A stretch of 64,000 nt of DNA, from contig NW_004457712.1 of assembly GCF_000313135.1 (NCBI RefSeq), positions 752,790 to 816,789 of the forward strand, in the 5' to 3' direction. The notes under the pieces are model-generated. The model ran no database searches. It was given only the letters and a program-made list of their open reading frames with translations, and was not told where the DNA came from. This DNA is from Acanthamoeba castellanii str. Neff (Eukaryota; Discosea; Longamoebia; Acanthamoebidae). This document shows, in pieces, positions 34,323-45,654 of this stretch; the first letter of the stretch is position 1; each line of letters begins with the position of its first letter. Position numbers and translations under genes: made by a program.

Positions 34323-37300
34323 ATGTGGAGGAGAGCACACAATGCGCCCTTGGCCCCGGGCCTGTGCGGCGCAAGGTCGGGCACCACGACATTCCCTTCT
34401 CTTCACACCTACAACCGGTTCCCGCTACGCGCACGACACTCGAGCCAATCGCTCAAGATTTCGCTCTCACCTGCAACCATCGAACCCATTTCCACACACC
34501 CACGGCACCACCTCTCCTCTTCCACACTCCATGTGCCCTCAATCACCTCCACATCGACAGCTGCAGCAAAATCACGTCTTCAATCGACCTCAATTCGGTC
34601 ATCGCTCAGCCCGCGCTGGCCAAGTGCGGCGAGGCTCGTGCCAACGCTACGTAGTGGCCCATCCCGTTTCTTGACTGCTTCGCAATTGAGTCGAGGTGGA
34701 TCGACTGGGTCATGCCGTCTCTACACCGAGCAACTTCAGAATCGAACCGAGAAGATTGAACGAATCGTGGGCGAGCAGCAACCCAAGCGCCGATTCAAAC
34801 TCACCACAGATCTCAAGTACGTTCTCAGCTTTTCATCTTCTATCGCTGCACTCCTGTCTGCTCAACTCGACGTTCATTTCGTGGTTGGCTGACCCTTTCT
34901 ACTTCTATGTGCTGCACGTGGTCTCTGTGCACCCTTGCAGGATTGCACTCTTCAGCTACTTCGTCATGGGAACGTATCCTTTTTGACCCCTGCTAGTAGT
35001 ACTGCCCCTTCGCAGCCGCACTTGCTCTCCTCCTTCTCTTTCGCTTTCTTCTTCTTCTTTTGCTGCTGCTTGCGCTGTGCATTGTTGTTGGTTGGTGGCG
35101 GTGATGGTGGTGATGGTGATGGTGGACACGTCCTTGACTCGATGCCCTACAAAAAGTACGACGTGGCTTCTTGTGGGAACCACCACGCTCGTCTCCGTCA
35201 TCCTGTGGGCCGCCAACACGCTTCAGTTCCAGGGTGCGCCTTGCTATCGCGCTCTTTGTCAATCGCGATGCCCACTAACAGTATCTGGCGTACTTCTTCT
35301 TCATTCTTCTTCTTTGTCGTTGGCTTGGTTGTGTTTGTACACCAGGCTACATTGCCAAGACCCTGTCCGACACACTGACACGCGAGACCGGCATCCAGAT
35401 CACGTTCGAGTCGGCCATCGTGCCTCGATGGAAGAACGGTACCGGCGCCTACGCCGTGAGCGCGTCGATTGTCCATGCGCCAAACAACTGCCACAAAACT
35501 GACCGCCAGGTATCCTCCGGCGTGCGCAGGTCACATTCGATTGAACAAGGTGCGCGTGGTGCGCGAAGAGGAGGAGGCGCTGCGGAAGAACTACGCTAGC
35601 ATGGACCTCACGATCCAGCAGATCGACGTCAAGCTTTCTTTGTGGTGGTGCGTGGTGCTTGATACGAGTCACGCATCGCTCGCGAAGCTGACTTGCCCGT
35701 TTTATTTTACATTTATTTTATTTTATTTTCCGTGTGCTCTCGGTCCGCAGGTTCTTGGAGGGCAACGGTCTGCTCAAGGAGATGATCCTCAAGGGGGTGC
35801 GAGGGCATGTCGACAGGTAACATATCGTTTCCGCCGAATTCTTTGTTCGGTGGAAGATCACTCCTGGCGAGCCACACCGCGCTCTTACACACGGACCAAT
35901 CTCCACCACCCCTTCGTGGGAGCCAGGCGACGACTTGTGTGGACGGTGGAGCCGGCGGGCGAGCAAGCAGCGGAGGCGAAGAAGAAGGAGGGTAGCGAGG
36001 ACGAGGACACGATGACCAACGAGACAGTGAAGCCTCACTCGCCCAACGAGGCGTTCGTGCCGCAGAGCGTCGGCGCTTTCTGCTTCTCCAAACTCACGAT
36101 CTCCGACTTGTACATCACGTACGCTCGCCCTTCGTGAATTCATTGACACGCGCACACGCGCGCCACACACACACGACAAACAGTGGAGTAGTTAGTATCA
36201 CACCCACCTCGCATCCACTAACACACTCCACTCTGGAACAGTCTCTACAATGCCAATCCCAAGCGACCTCTGCCCGTGTCCATCTATTCGTACAAGAGGT
36301 ACGGTCCCCGCTCCAAGGCTTTTTCTCGAGCCTTTCCGCCTGCACGCGGCCTGTCAACTCACCACCGCGTTCCCTCTTCCCCGCCCCAGTGCCCACCTTG
36401 TCCGAAGCACCTGGTACGTATTTTATTTATCGTTTGACTTTTATTTATCTTTACTTCTTTATTGTTATTTATTTGCTGTTATTTATGTGTGGGTTGTGGT
36501 TAATCGCAACGCGTTGGGTAGGCTGCTGCACGACCTGCTGTACGCTGAGTACGTGCATGGGAGCTTCGACGACTGTCTCTTCACGCTCAACAAGCCGCAC
36601 CTGCACAACCACCCGTATCGACGGCTGATGATCAATGAGGACATGGACGAAGACCGCGACGCCGATGAGAAGTGCGTGACAGATCATCTTCCTGTGTTCC
36701 GCAACAGTTCTTATACTTGTGGCCCGGTTTGTTTCCGTCGCTGACTGTTCTCCCCCTCGTCCTGTCGAACGGCATCAGGTGGAAGTTTGTGGAGTGCAAA
36801 CTGCAGGGCCTCAACATCGACCACCTGGCGGAAAACACGACGGGACCCCTCAACTGGATCACATCAGGTGCGTCACCAAACCAACTAGAAAGGTCTTACA
36901 TACGCTGACCCCAGTGCTGTGTGTCGTGTGTCGTGTCGTGTGTCGTGTGTGCTATGACACAGGATTCATCGATATCAATGTACACCTTTTGCTGCCGCCC
37001 TTCGCCAACACACTGCCGCCCGCGCCCAATCCAAGCAAGTACGTGCCGCTGCTCTGTCTCACCGGTCTAAACCTCATGAGCCGACGCTGACGTCGGCTCT
37101 TGTTTACCGGGAGCAGCCCCAACGCCAGGGCCGAGCCGCGATTGCTGAGCCAGCTGCCCGGCATCAACATGGACTTCAAGCTCGTCCTCACCAACCTCTC
37201 CGCCTCCGTGCCCCTGTCCACTCCTCACATGTCCTGTACGCCCTCCCCCTCTGCATACCGCCCCTCCGCGCCGAGCTCGGTTTTTTACCCGCGTGTGTGT

Positions 37301-37809
37301 GATTCTGCGCAGACGTCAACTCGGCGCTGATCCAGCCCATCGTGCTCTATCTCAACACCAACTACACCGAGCTTCCCCTCACCTTCCGAAGCGTCATCCC
37401 CCAGGTGCTGCTCCTTCTCCCATGCGCGCTATGGATCATCGCTGACGATTGCGTGTGACTCACAACCAATACACCGCGCGTGATTGTGTGCGACACGACA
37501 CGACACGTACAGGGCCGTTTCTGGAATGCGTGGTATCCGGGCGATTGCGGGTTCTGGGACGCGCTCTCGGAAGGTGCGGGCGCGGCCATCGAGAAGGCCG
37601 TCTCCGAACAGACGACCACCCCCAATATTTGGAAGCTCATCGGCCTCCTCAACGACGGCGTGCGCCGCGGCCTCCTCGTACGCTCCTCGCCCACTCCTCA
37701 TCTTCTTTTGTCATCATCTAACGAGCTCGTGATGGTGTGCGATGATGGTGTGGTGCAGTACTACTGGCGCTTCCACGTCCTTGTCTTCCTGGGCTTCAGC
37801 CCCGAATAA
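34323..37809 (+). CDS. Mdm31/Mdm32-type mitochondrial inner membrane protein
   Basis: About twelve exons. The N-terminus (MWRRAHNAPLAPGLCGARSG and more than 100 Arg/Ser-rich residues without acids) is a mitochondrial presequence. A membrane segment follows (LLVGTTTLVSVILWAANTLQ). Then come family blocks: GYIAKTLSDTLTRETGIQIT, FESAIVPRWKN, HIRLNKVRVVREEEE, FDDCLFTLNKPHLHNHP, WKFVECKLQGLNIDHL, GPLNWITSGFIDINVHLLLP (the conserved DW-x-T-x-G-x-ID type motif), MDFKLVLTNLSASVPL, QPIVLYLNTNYTELPL and a C-terminal membrane-like WRFHVLVFLGFSPE. In yeast these proteins affect mitochondrial shape, mtDNA stability and phospholipid homeostasis. An AATAAA overlaps the stop codon at 37804-37809. The initiating Met was chosen as the first ATG in the presequence frame. 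Confidence 0.82.
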
Positions 37810-38578
37810 AGAGGCAACACGCGCGGCAACACAATACCGCGCGTGCGGGCAACACACAGAGAACACACGGAGAGATTGCCTCTCTCGGGGGTATTGCGCA
37901 GTGGCTCCAATTTATTGCGTCATCGTTGGTTGGCGCCATTGCGGGTATCGACCGCCAATCACAGTTTTGTTGGTCAAATAACGAAACACGAAAACACGAT
38001 AAAATGTGTTATAATGTCGACAATTGTCAAAAGTGTGTCGACGCGTTCCCGACCACCAAACACGCACAGGCGTCTGATTGTCTGAACCTTCCACTGCTTG
38101 TGTTGCATCGACATAGATCTAGAGAGGGTGCGAGCGGCAGAGCGGGGCGAAGGCGGATCAATTTGGACACCAGGCCCACACATTGCAAGCACCCAGAAAG
38201 TTTAGATAAGGGAAACCATCTAATCTCGCGCGCATCACTCAGTATCTCCAAGGCAGAGGATAGGCCTTCGCCCAGACTCGCGTGGGCCTACCCCTCTCGC
38301 TACACATCAGCTTCGCCTCCTTCTCCACTCAATCTGCGCAATCATCAACCTCTCCTGGAAAAGCGCAAATTTGGTCAATCGATTGCATCCGCGCCCCTTG
38401 TGGATACCTGCTTGCCACTTCGGGTTTATTGGCTATAGAGGTACAATCACTCCCATTCCCTTCTCAATCCATGCATTGCCATCTCCAGCTTTTTCTGATT
38501 CAATTCCGATTAATGGAAATGGGCTTTCGGTCTTTTTTGGGGTGATGCCGTCACTCGCAGATTGCAAGTGGCAGCAGT
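37810..38578. other. intergenic upstream of the Mei2-like gene
   Basis: This 769-base region must hold the Mdm31 3' end and the Mei2-like promoter and leader. Frames are short and unconvincing on both strands. A TTTTATTTT-type element is not evident and nothing else is recognised. Confidence 0.5.
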
Positions 38579-41500
38579 ATGATGCGTGGCGCTACGTTTA
38601 GGCCATCGTCAGCTGAGGAAGCTCACATGTGGGCCACCTACAACGGCCGCTCCTACTCGCAGCAGGGGCGTGAATCCGAACAGACATCATCAAACGTTGG
38701 CATCGACGGCCTTGCTCCTCATGATGACGCCGTGTATAACAAGGTGCGTGCATCCTCCCGGGTCATCCCCCAATCTTCGTTTCTCACCCGTGCTCACCTC
38801 ATCCGTTCCCTTTCTAGCCAACACCAAAGATCCACTCCCCCATTGGCATCCCCGAGAGGGAAGATAAGGAGAGCCCACCGCCTCACATCGACACCCTCTT
38901 CCGGTACCCCCCAAATCTAATCTCAAAAGCAAGCCTGTTGCTCCCATTCATGAATGCCATTAATCTTGGGTGGCTCTCTCCCACCCACCACAGATCCTCG
39001 TTTCAATCGGATTTCAACTTGCTGGCGAGCCCCTTCAAGACTTCATCTCTGTTCAGCCAGTTCTCTTTCTCCTCCGACTCCTCCTCTGCCACCTCCTCTC
39101 TCTCGCCGCCCCTGCCCGGCTCGCCCCTCCAGCAGCAGCAGCAGAGCCAGCTCGCGAGGGAGGCCGAGGACGACGACGAAGAGATCGACATGTCCTCCAT
39201 GTCCGACCTCGGCCTCATCGACGAGTCGATGGCCATGCTCACCACCTCTTCCTCCTCCTCTGCCGCCGCCATCAACAACGGCGCCTCGTACGGCAGCGTC
39301 GCTGGCTCGAACCGGCACAACGGCCTGACCGGTGGCACGACGTCGCCCACCAACATGGCGCCATCGCCGACGTCGGCTGCGGCGTCGCAGGCCGGGGCTG
39401 GCCTCCAGAGCCCGCCGGCGCTGTCCACGCTCGGCGATCTGCGGGGCGGTGGCGAGCACCCCTACGGCGAGCACCCCTCGCGCACCCTCTTCGTCCGCAA
39501 CATTCACAGTTCGGTCGACGACGAGGAGCTTCGCACTCTGTTCTCTGTACGTTCTCGCCCGTTCACGCCACACAGTCGTCGTTGTCGTCTTCTTCTTCGT
39601 CTTCTTCTGACAGTGATGTGTGCGCACGCGTGCACGCACAGAACTGTGGCACGGACCTGAGCCTGCAGATCCGCAGCATGTACACGCAGTGCAAGCACCG
39701 GGGATTCGTGATGATCTCCTACTTCGACATCCGCGACGCCAAGACCGCCATGCAGAACCTCCAGAACAAGGTCGTGCGAGGCCGGAAGCTCGACATCCAC
39801 TACTCGATCCCCAAGGTCAGTACTCGCAACCACCACCGCCACCAAAATAGTAGAATTATGTGAATGTGGTTCATTTTTCGCTGACACGTGTGTTGTGTGT
39901 TGTACGTCATCGCGCCACCTGCAGGACAACCCGTCGGAGAAGGACCAGAACCAGGGCACGCTGGTGGTGTTCAATCTCGACCCGTCGACGACGGACGAGG
40001 AGCTGATGGAGATCTTTGGCCAGTACGGCGAGATCAAGGAGATCAGGGCCACGCCCAACAAGAAGCATCACAAGTTCATCGAGTTCTTTGACGTGAGGCA
40101 CGCCGAAAAGGCCATGAAGTGCCTCAACAAGACCGAGATCAAGGGCAAGAAGATCAAAATCGAGCCCTCCCGTCCCGGCGGTACTCAATTCCTTCCAACC
40201 GTCATCGTTCATGCCACCCACCACCCACCACCCACCACCCACCACCCACCACCCACCACCCCACCACCCTCACCATCCTCACCACCCTCACCACCCCTCA
40301 CCACCCNNNNNNNNNNNNNNNNNNNNNNNNNNNNNACCACCCACCACCCACCACCCACCACCCACCACCCACCACCCACCACCCACCACCCACCACCCAC
40401 CACCCACCACCCACCACCCACCACCCACCACACCGTCATCGCTCACTATGGTGATGGTGGTGGCAGGCGGGGTGAGGAAGAACGCGCAGTTCATGCACCA
40501 CGGCCACACGGGCGTGGGCAGTCCGGGTCTGGGCCTCGGCCCGCAGCAGTCGCAGCACCTGCTGGCCCTGCCCAGCGGGCGACCGGGCATGGAGGGTCTC
40601 GCGGAGGTGGGCGGCGTCGACGGACCCGACTCGTCGCAGCCGGCGCGCGGCCGGTCGACCTCCCTCCCGGCCTTCCCCGTGGCCGCCTCGACCACCACCG
40701 CGCCGGAGAACGCCGGCGAGGAAGCCTGGGTCTACCACTTCCCGCCCATCGGCTCGCTCCACTCCATGGGGCCGCTCCACCCTCCGCCCGGCATCTACGC
40801 CAAGCGCTCCTCACCGCCCATCCCGCTCGGAGGTAGGGACATTCACCGCACGACACACGCCTCGACACGACACAACACGACACACAGCACGCCGCTAACG
40901 TATTGACATGAATAACGACCAGGCGAGCCGATGTGGAATCCCAACAATGGGATGACGAATCCGGGGATGGCGGGTGGCCAGCTGCCCAACGGCGCGGACC
41001 CGGGTCCCTACCCGCCGAACGGGATGCCGCGATACTACGGCGCGCTGCCGCCCATGTACCAGCTCCAGCAGCGGTTCATTCCGGCGCCGGCGCCCGGTTC
41101 GTCGTGGCGTCCCAACACCGCCAACCCGGCCACCTCCCTCCCACCACAGCGCCAGCCTTCGGCCTACCTTGCCGAGAACCGCAGTACGTCGTCGCCCTGT
41201 GTGTCGTCGCCTGTGTGTTGGTCGTGTCGTGTCGTTCGTGATCTAATGCCTCGCTGTGATGCGTGTGTTGATCGTCGACGACGATGCAGTGCCGGCGATG
41301 GGTGGAATGGGGCCGGGCGCGATGAACGGCATGAACCCGATGGGCGCCCACGTCCCGATGAACGGCGCGCTGTTGCCCGGCATGCCGCAATCCGCCGGAC
41401 AGAACCCGCACGCGCACCAGCACCAGGTGCACCCTCACCCGCACCCGCACGTCCAGTCTGTCAGCCCCGTCACGCCCGGTAGGCCACCATACAATTAATT

Positions 41501-42848
41501 ATAATTAATGACTTTATCATTCATTTGCTGACCCATTTACTTTATTATTACTTTATTATTTCTGCTCGCAGGTGCGTCGTTGTCCGCTCAGCCGGCCGGG
41601 CCGCCCATCCTCTCGCCGCCCACACTGACGATCGCGACGGTGGCGAGCTCGGTGGCGCCGTCAGCAAGCGGCAGCCTCTCGTCGCCGCAGGCCCAGATGG
41701 CCGCTGCCCACCAGGGCCTGGCGCCGCCCAACAAGCAGCAGCCACAGCCGCCGCAGCAGTCGGGCATGCTGGTGCCGCGGGGTCCTCGCGAGCGGGGCAT
41801 CACGTACCCGCCCGTGGGCGTGAAGAAGGCCATGTCCCCAGCCGCCCTGCCCACGCCCCTCTCCTACCGCAACGCCGCCAGTCAGGCCTCGTCGGGCGTC
41901 GCCTCCGACTCCAATAATGGTGCCGGGCGCAAGGTCGGACGCGCTCGCTCCGACTCCATCGACGAGGTGCGCACCGCACACACGCATGACACACACAACG
42001 CACGCACACGGGGCCTCGCGTGCTTATATTATGCTGCGTGTTTGTGCGTCGTGAGCAGAAGGACGGTGATGCGTCGCAGTTCTCGCTGGACATTCAGAAG
42101 GTCAACGACGGGCGTGAGAGGCGGACCACGCTCATGATCAAGAACATCCCCAACAAGTACTCCCAGAAAATGCTCCTGGCCGCCGTCGACGAGCACCACC
42201 GGGGCAAATACGACTTCTTCTACCTCCCCATTGACTTCAAGGTAATCGTCACCCTCTCGTGCGCTTCACTCTCTCGGCGCTGACTCGCCTGGCTACCACA
42301 CGCACACACCGCACACGACACACGATAGAACAAATGCAACGTGGGGTATGCGTTCATCAACTTCATCGATTGCCTGTCGATCGTGCCCTTCTACGACGAG
42401 TTCCACGGCAAGAAATGGGAGAAGTTCAACAGCGAGAAGGTGTGCGCCATCACCTACGCACGCATTCAGGGAAAGGTACCGACCACGTCCATGGGACCTC
42501 AAACCGACCCACACCCACACACCACCCACACACCACCCACACCACCCACACACCACCCACACACCACCCACACACCACCCACACACCACCTCCTTCGTCG
42601 TCGTCTGACTTTGTACCAACGCACACAACCCAACACAAAACCATCAGAATTCCCTGATCGGGCACTTCCAGAACAGCAGTCTGATGTGCGAAGACCGCAA
42701 GTGCCGTCCCATCATTTTCCACAGCGAGGGACCGCACCAGGGCGAACAGGAACCGTTCCCCGTCGGCAACAACATTCGCATGCGACGCAAGGACAACGAG
42801 CGCGGCAAAGTGAACAAAGACAACGACCACAACAAGGTACCTTCCTGA
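38579..42848 (+). CDS. Mei2-like RNA-binding protein with three RRMs
   Basis: A multi-exon gene. After a Ser-rich N-terminus, RRM1 has [20 protein letters not shown] and [18 protein letters not shown]2 has [20 protein letters not shown] and [18 protein letters not shown] long Pro/Met/Gln/His-rich middle follows. The C-terminal Mei2-type RRM has [40 protein letters not shown] and INF, then [18 protein letters not shown]. This three-RRM plan is that of fission yeast Mei2 and plant AML proteins, which control meiosis-type RNA programmes. The stop may be at 42848 by reading past the last donor, or at 42972 after one more splice (AAG then AGC TGA); the difference is two residues. A 29-base run of N lies in an intron and does not touch coding sequence. 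Confidence 0.9.
40204..40436. repeat. CCACCCA microsatellite with assembly gap
   Basis: Tandem CCACCCA units flank a run of N at 40307-40335 inside a Mei2-like intron. The true length is unknown because assembly stopped here. Confidence 0.95.
42507..42590. repeat. ACACCACCC microsatellite in the Mei2-like gene
   Basis: Tandem ACACCACCC units in the intron after the C-terminal RRM exon, related to but distinct from the repeat at 40204. Confidence 0.9.
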
Positions 42849-44174
42849 CGCCTTACCACCCAAGCCCACAAAACACGCACACACGACACACACACGCACA
42901 CGCACACGGTCGAGAGCACGCTCGGGCCACTCACATTCGTGTATTGCTCGACTTCTCGCGTCACAGAGCTGAGCGGTGCATGCATGCTCATCACCGTGTC
43001 ATCAACGGCTATCTGCATAATCCGGTCAGCCATTTTGACTCCCTCTTCCTCTTCTACCACTACAACCACCACCACCACCATCCTCACCATCACCAGTACA
43101 TCGTCATCATCTTCCTCCTCCTCATCTTCAGCATTCTTCATCTACAATTCTCGATCTCGACTCCGATCCGACCTCCATCATCATCTTCCTCGATTTTGGC
43201 TTCTTGTAGAGTCGACGCTTTGGGACGCCCCACATCGTGCGGTGGAACACGGCGTCGCGACCTTCCGTAAAAATCACATCACCCGCTTTTCACGGAGGCG
43301 GATCTCGTCATCTTCATCTTCATCTCTTCTTCCTCTTCATCGTCATCATCTTCATCATCACCATCATCTTCCTCGCTATTCGCCCTCTCGGCACTCGACG
43401 TACCACCACCGAAGGACTGGGCCGAGGAGAGTCGAGAGAGGGGAGAGGAGCGCGAGGGGGGGCTGCCAATCGACGACACCCCGGGCCGCAACGTTTAGAA
43501 TATTTCTACCATCTGCCGCGCGCGTGGCATCGCCCGTGTGTCGTCTTCGTCATCATTCCACCACCATCAGCTGCCACTCAAACGACGCAGCTCTGGCGCG
43601 CTCCCATTTTGCCCGAACGGCCCCCATCGGCTTCTCCTCCTTCTCTCCTTCGACCATCCCCTCTTCCACTTCGACGGCCGTCAACTGCCTCTCGTGCTCG
43701 CATCGATCGAGAGCGACCACGACCAACGACCACGCTCACGTCAGTGGCGACGGCGACGACCTTCCATTCTTTATTTATTCATCACAGGATCACCATCACT
43801 GCATCGCTACACCCACAACCTTCTTCATCGGTCCTTGGCTGTGCGTCAGCACGCACGGCCTGGGCGTTTTTTTCTTCCTCCCTTTTTTGTTTGTGTAAAG
43901 AGAAGATCACCACCACCACACCCCTCACCTCTGACAATACAAATAAAGTTGACACATAAGAACATGGCCTGCTTCCCTTGTGGTGAATAGATAAATAAAC
44001 GAGAATTATGCGCTGGAATGAATGGAATTTCAGATAATAGGAGAATGCGAGGAATGTGCGGAAAGGGAAAAAGTGCGGAAGGCAATTCGAGAGCGGTCCT
44101 TTTCGCTTCGGCCTCTGGTGGTGTGAGATTCAAGAGGAGGACGGAAAGAGCATTAGAGAGCCGCACAGAGCAGC
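42849..44174. other. Mei2-like 3' region and Rlp24 upstream region
   Basis: About 1.3 kb without a supported gene. Two overlapping plus frames (42939-43898, 43237-43959) are Ser/Thr/His-rich and shaped by CATCATCTTC-like runs, so I do not call them. An AATAAA at 43942-43947 suggests a long Mei2-like 3' untranslated region ending near 43960, with the Rlp24 promoter after it. Confidence 0.45.
43942..43947 (+). terminator. possible polyadenylation signal of the Mei2-like gene
   Basis: AATAAA in an AT-rich patch about 1.1 kb after the Mei2-like stop and 230 bases before Rlp24. Confidence 0.4.
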
Positions 44175-44986
44175 ATGCGTATTGAGAAGTGCTGGTTTTG
44201 CGGTAGCCCCGTCTACCCCGGTCACGGTATCGCGTTCGTGCGAAATGATGCAAAGGTACCCCGCCCCATCATTCTACGGAGAATTTTCGTCGATTAATCA
44301 AAATCGATGACGATTGGAGTTTGATCGCCCTTGGGGCGCCTTGATTGCTCACCTCAATCTCTCTCCAGGTGTTCCGCTTTTGCCGATCTAAATGCCACAA
44401 GAACTTCAAGATGAAGCGCAACCCGCGAAAGCTCAGGTGGACGAAGGCCTTCAGGAGGGCTCACGGCAAGGAGATGGTGGTGGTGCGTACTTCTATCTTT
44501 CAAATCGGCCATCTTCACACATCATCCTCACCACCTTGGTTCGGTGGTGCGCACAGGATTCTACTCTCGAGTTCGAGAAGCGCCGCAACAGGCCCGTGAA
44601 GTACGATCGGGACCTCGTCAGACACACCCTGCAGGCCATGAAGCGGGTGGACGAGATCAAGGGCGCCAGAGAGAAGTCTTTCTACCGCCAGAGGTTCGTT
44701 CGAAGCTTCTTCCATTTCTTCTTCTCCTGCGCCCATTTCATCATTTGATTCCATTTCGATTTTCAATTCCGCCTGGCGCTACGTTTTCTGTATTATTTTA
44801 TTAATCTTTTTCTTTCTTTTTGTGCACAGGATGAAGGAGGCGAAGACACAGGAGGCCAAGGCCAACCTGCGCGACCTCCAGAAGTACAAGCAGAACGTCA
44901 TCAAGGTCCCCGCGTCGATCGTCAAGACGCCGACCAAGGTCAAGGTGCTCGCTGCTCCGGCCAAGATGGAAGTCACCGACAACTAG
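44175..44986 (+). CDS. RSL24D1: ribosome biogenesis protein Rlp24 (RSL24D1, L24e family)
   Basis: Four exons (44175-44255, 44369-44482, 44557-44693, 44830-44986) encode 162 residues, the family size. Rlp24 holds the place of eL24 in pre-60S particles and recruits the AAA-ATPase Drg1 in the cytoplasm. The N-terminal zinc ribbon is [20 protein letters not shown] with CRSKCHKNF as the second Cys pair; then [20 protein letters not shown] and [15 protein letters not shown], which distinguish Rlp24 from eL24 itself. The Lys-rich C-terminal extension is present ([13 protein letters not shown]). It is convergent with the ABCG gene. Confidence 0.95.
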
Positions 44987-45257
44987 GGACCGTGGTAGCC
45001 ACCAGAAAGCCCTTTCGATTGACTCTATCAGACGCGACCCCTCCGGATTCTCTTTGCTTGCTCGCTTCCTCTTCTTCTTCTCCTTCCCATTCTGTTCTAC
45101 TTCTCTTCTCCTCCCTTCCCTCAACACTCTTGCTCTTGCTCTTGTACCTAAAAGAAGACGCCTCCGATCACACACCACACCATACGTCGCCCACTTTTCT
45201 CTGATGTACATTGGCGAACCGCGGTTGTTCACACCTTTCTCCTTTCTTCTTCTGCTT

Positions 45258-45511
45258 CTACCTCTTCTCCTTGTCGAGGAACTGGAGCGCGAGGAAGGCC
45301 ACGACCAGGTAGAAGGCCGTCATGCCGCCGAGCACGCCCACGTCGAGCCACACGGAGAAGCCCTCCGTGGTCTGCGCGATGATCACCTCGCCGGGCACCC
45401 CGTTCACCACACGCCCGACAAACTCGTTGTACACCAGCGCCTCGAAGCCGTACTGTATGTAAACAAAGAAGAAAGAGTGAAGAAATGAGATGCGAACTGA
45501 CGCGTGTACAC

Positions 45512-45599
<88 letters not shown>

Positions 45600-45606
45600 C
45601 GTACAC

Positions 45607-45654
<48 letters not shown>

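Noticed and set aside
42939..43959. Two long overlapping plus-strand frames (319 and 240 residues) after the Mei2-like gene
   Set aside because: They overlap in different frames, are dominated by CATCATCTTC-like runs, and resemble no family; an AATAAA at 43942 fits a 3' untranslated region instead.
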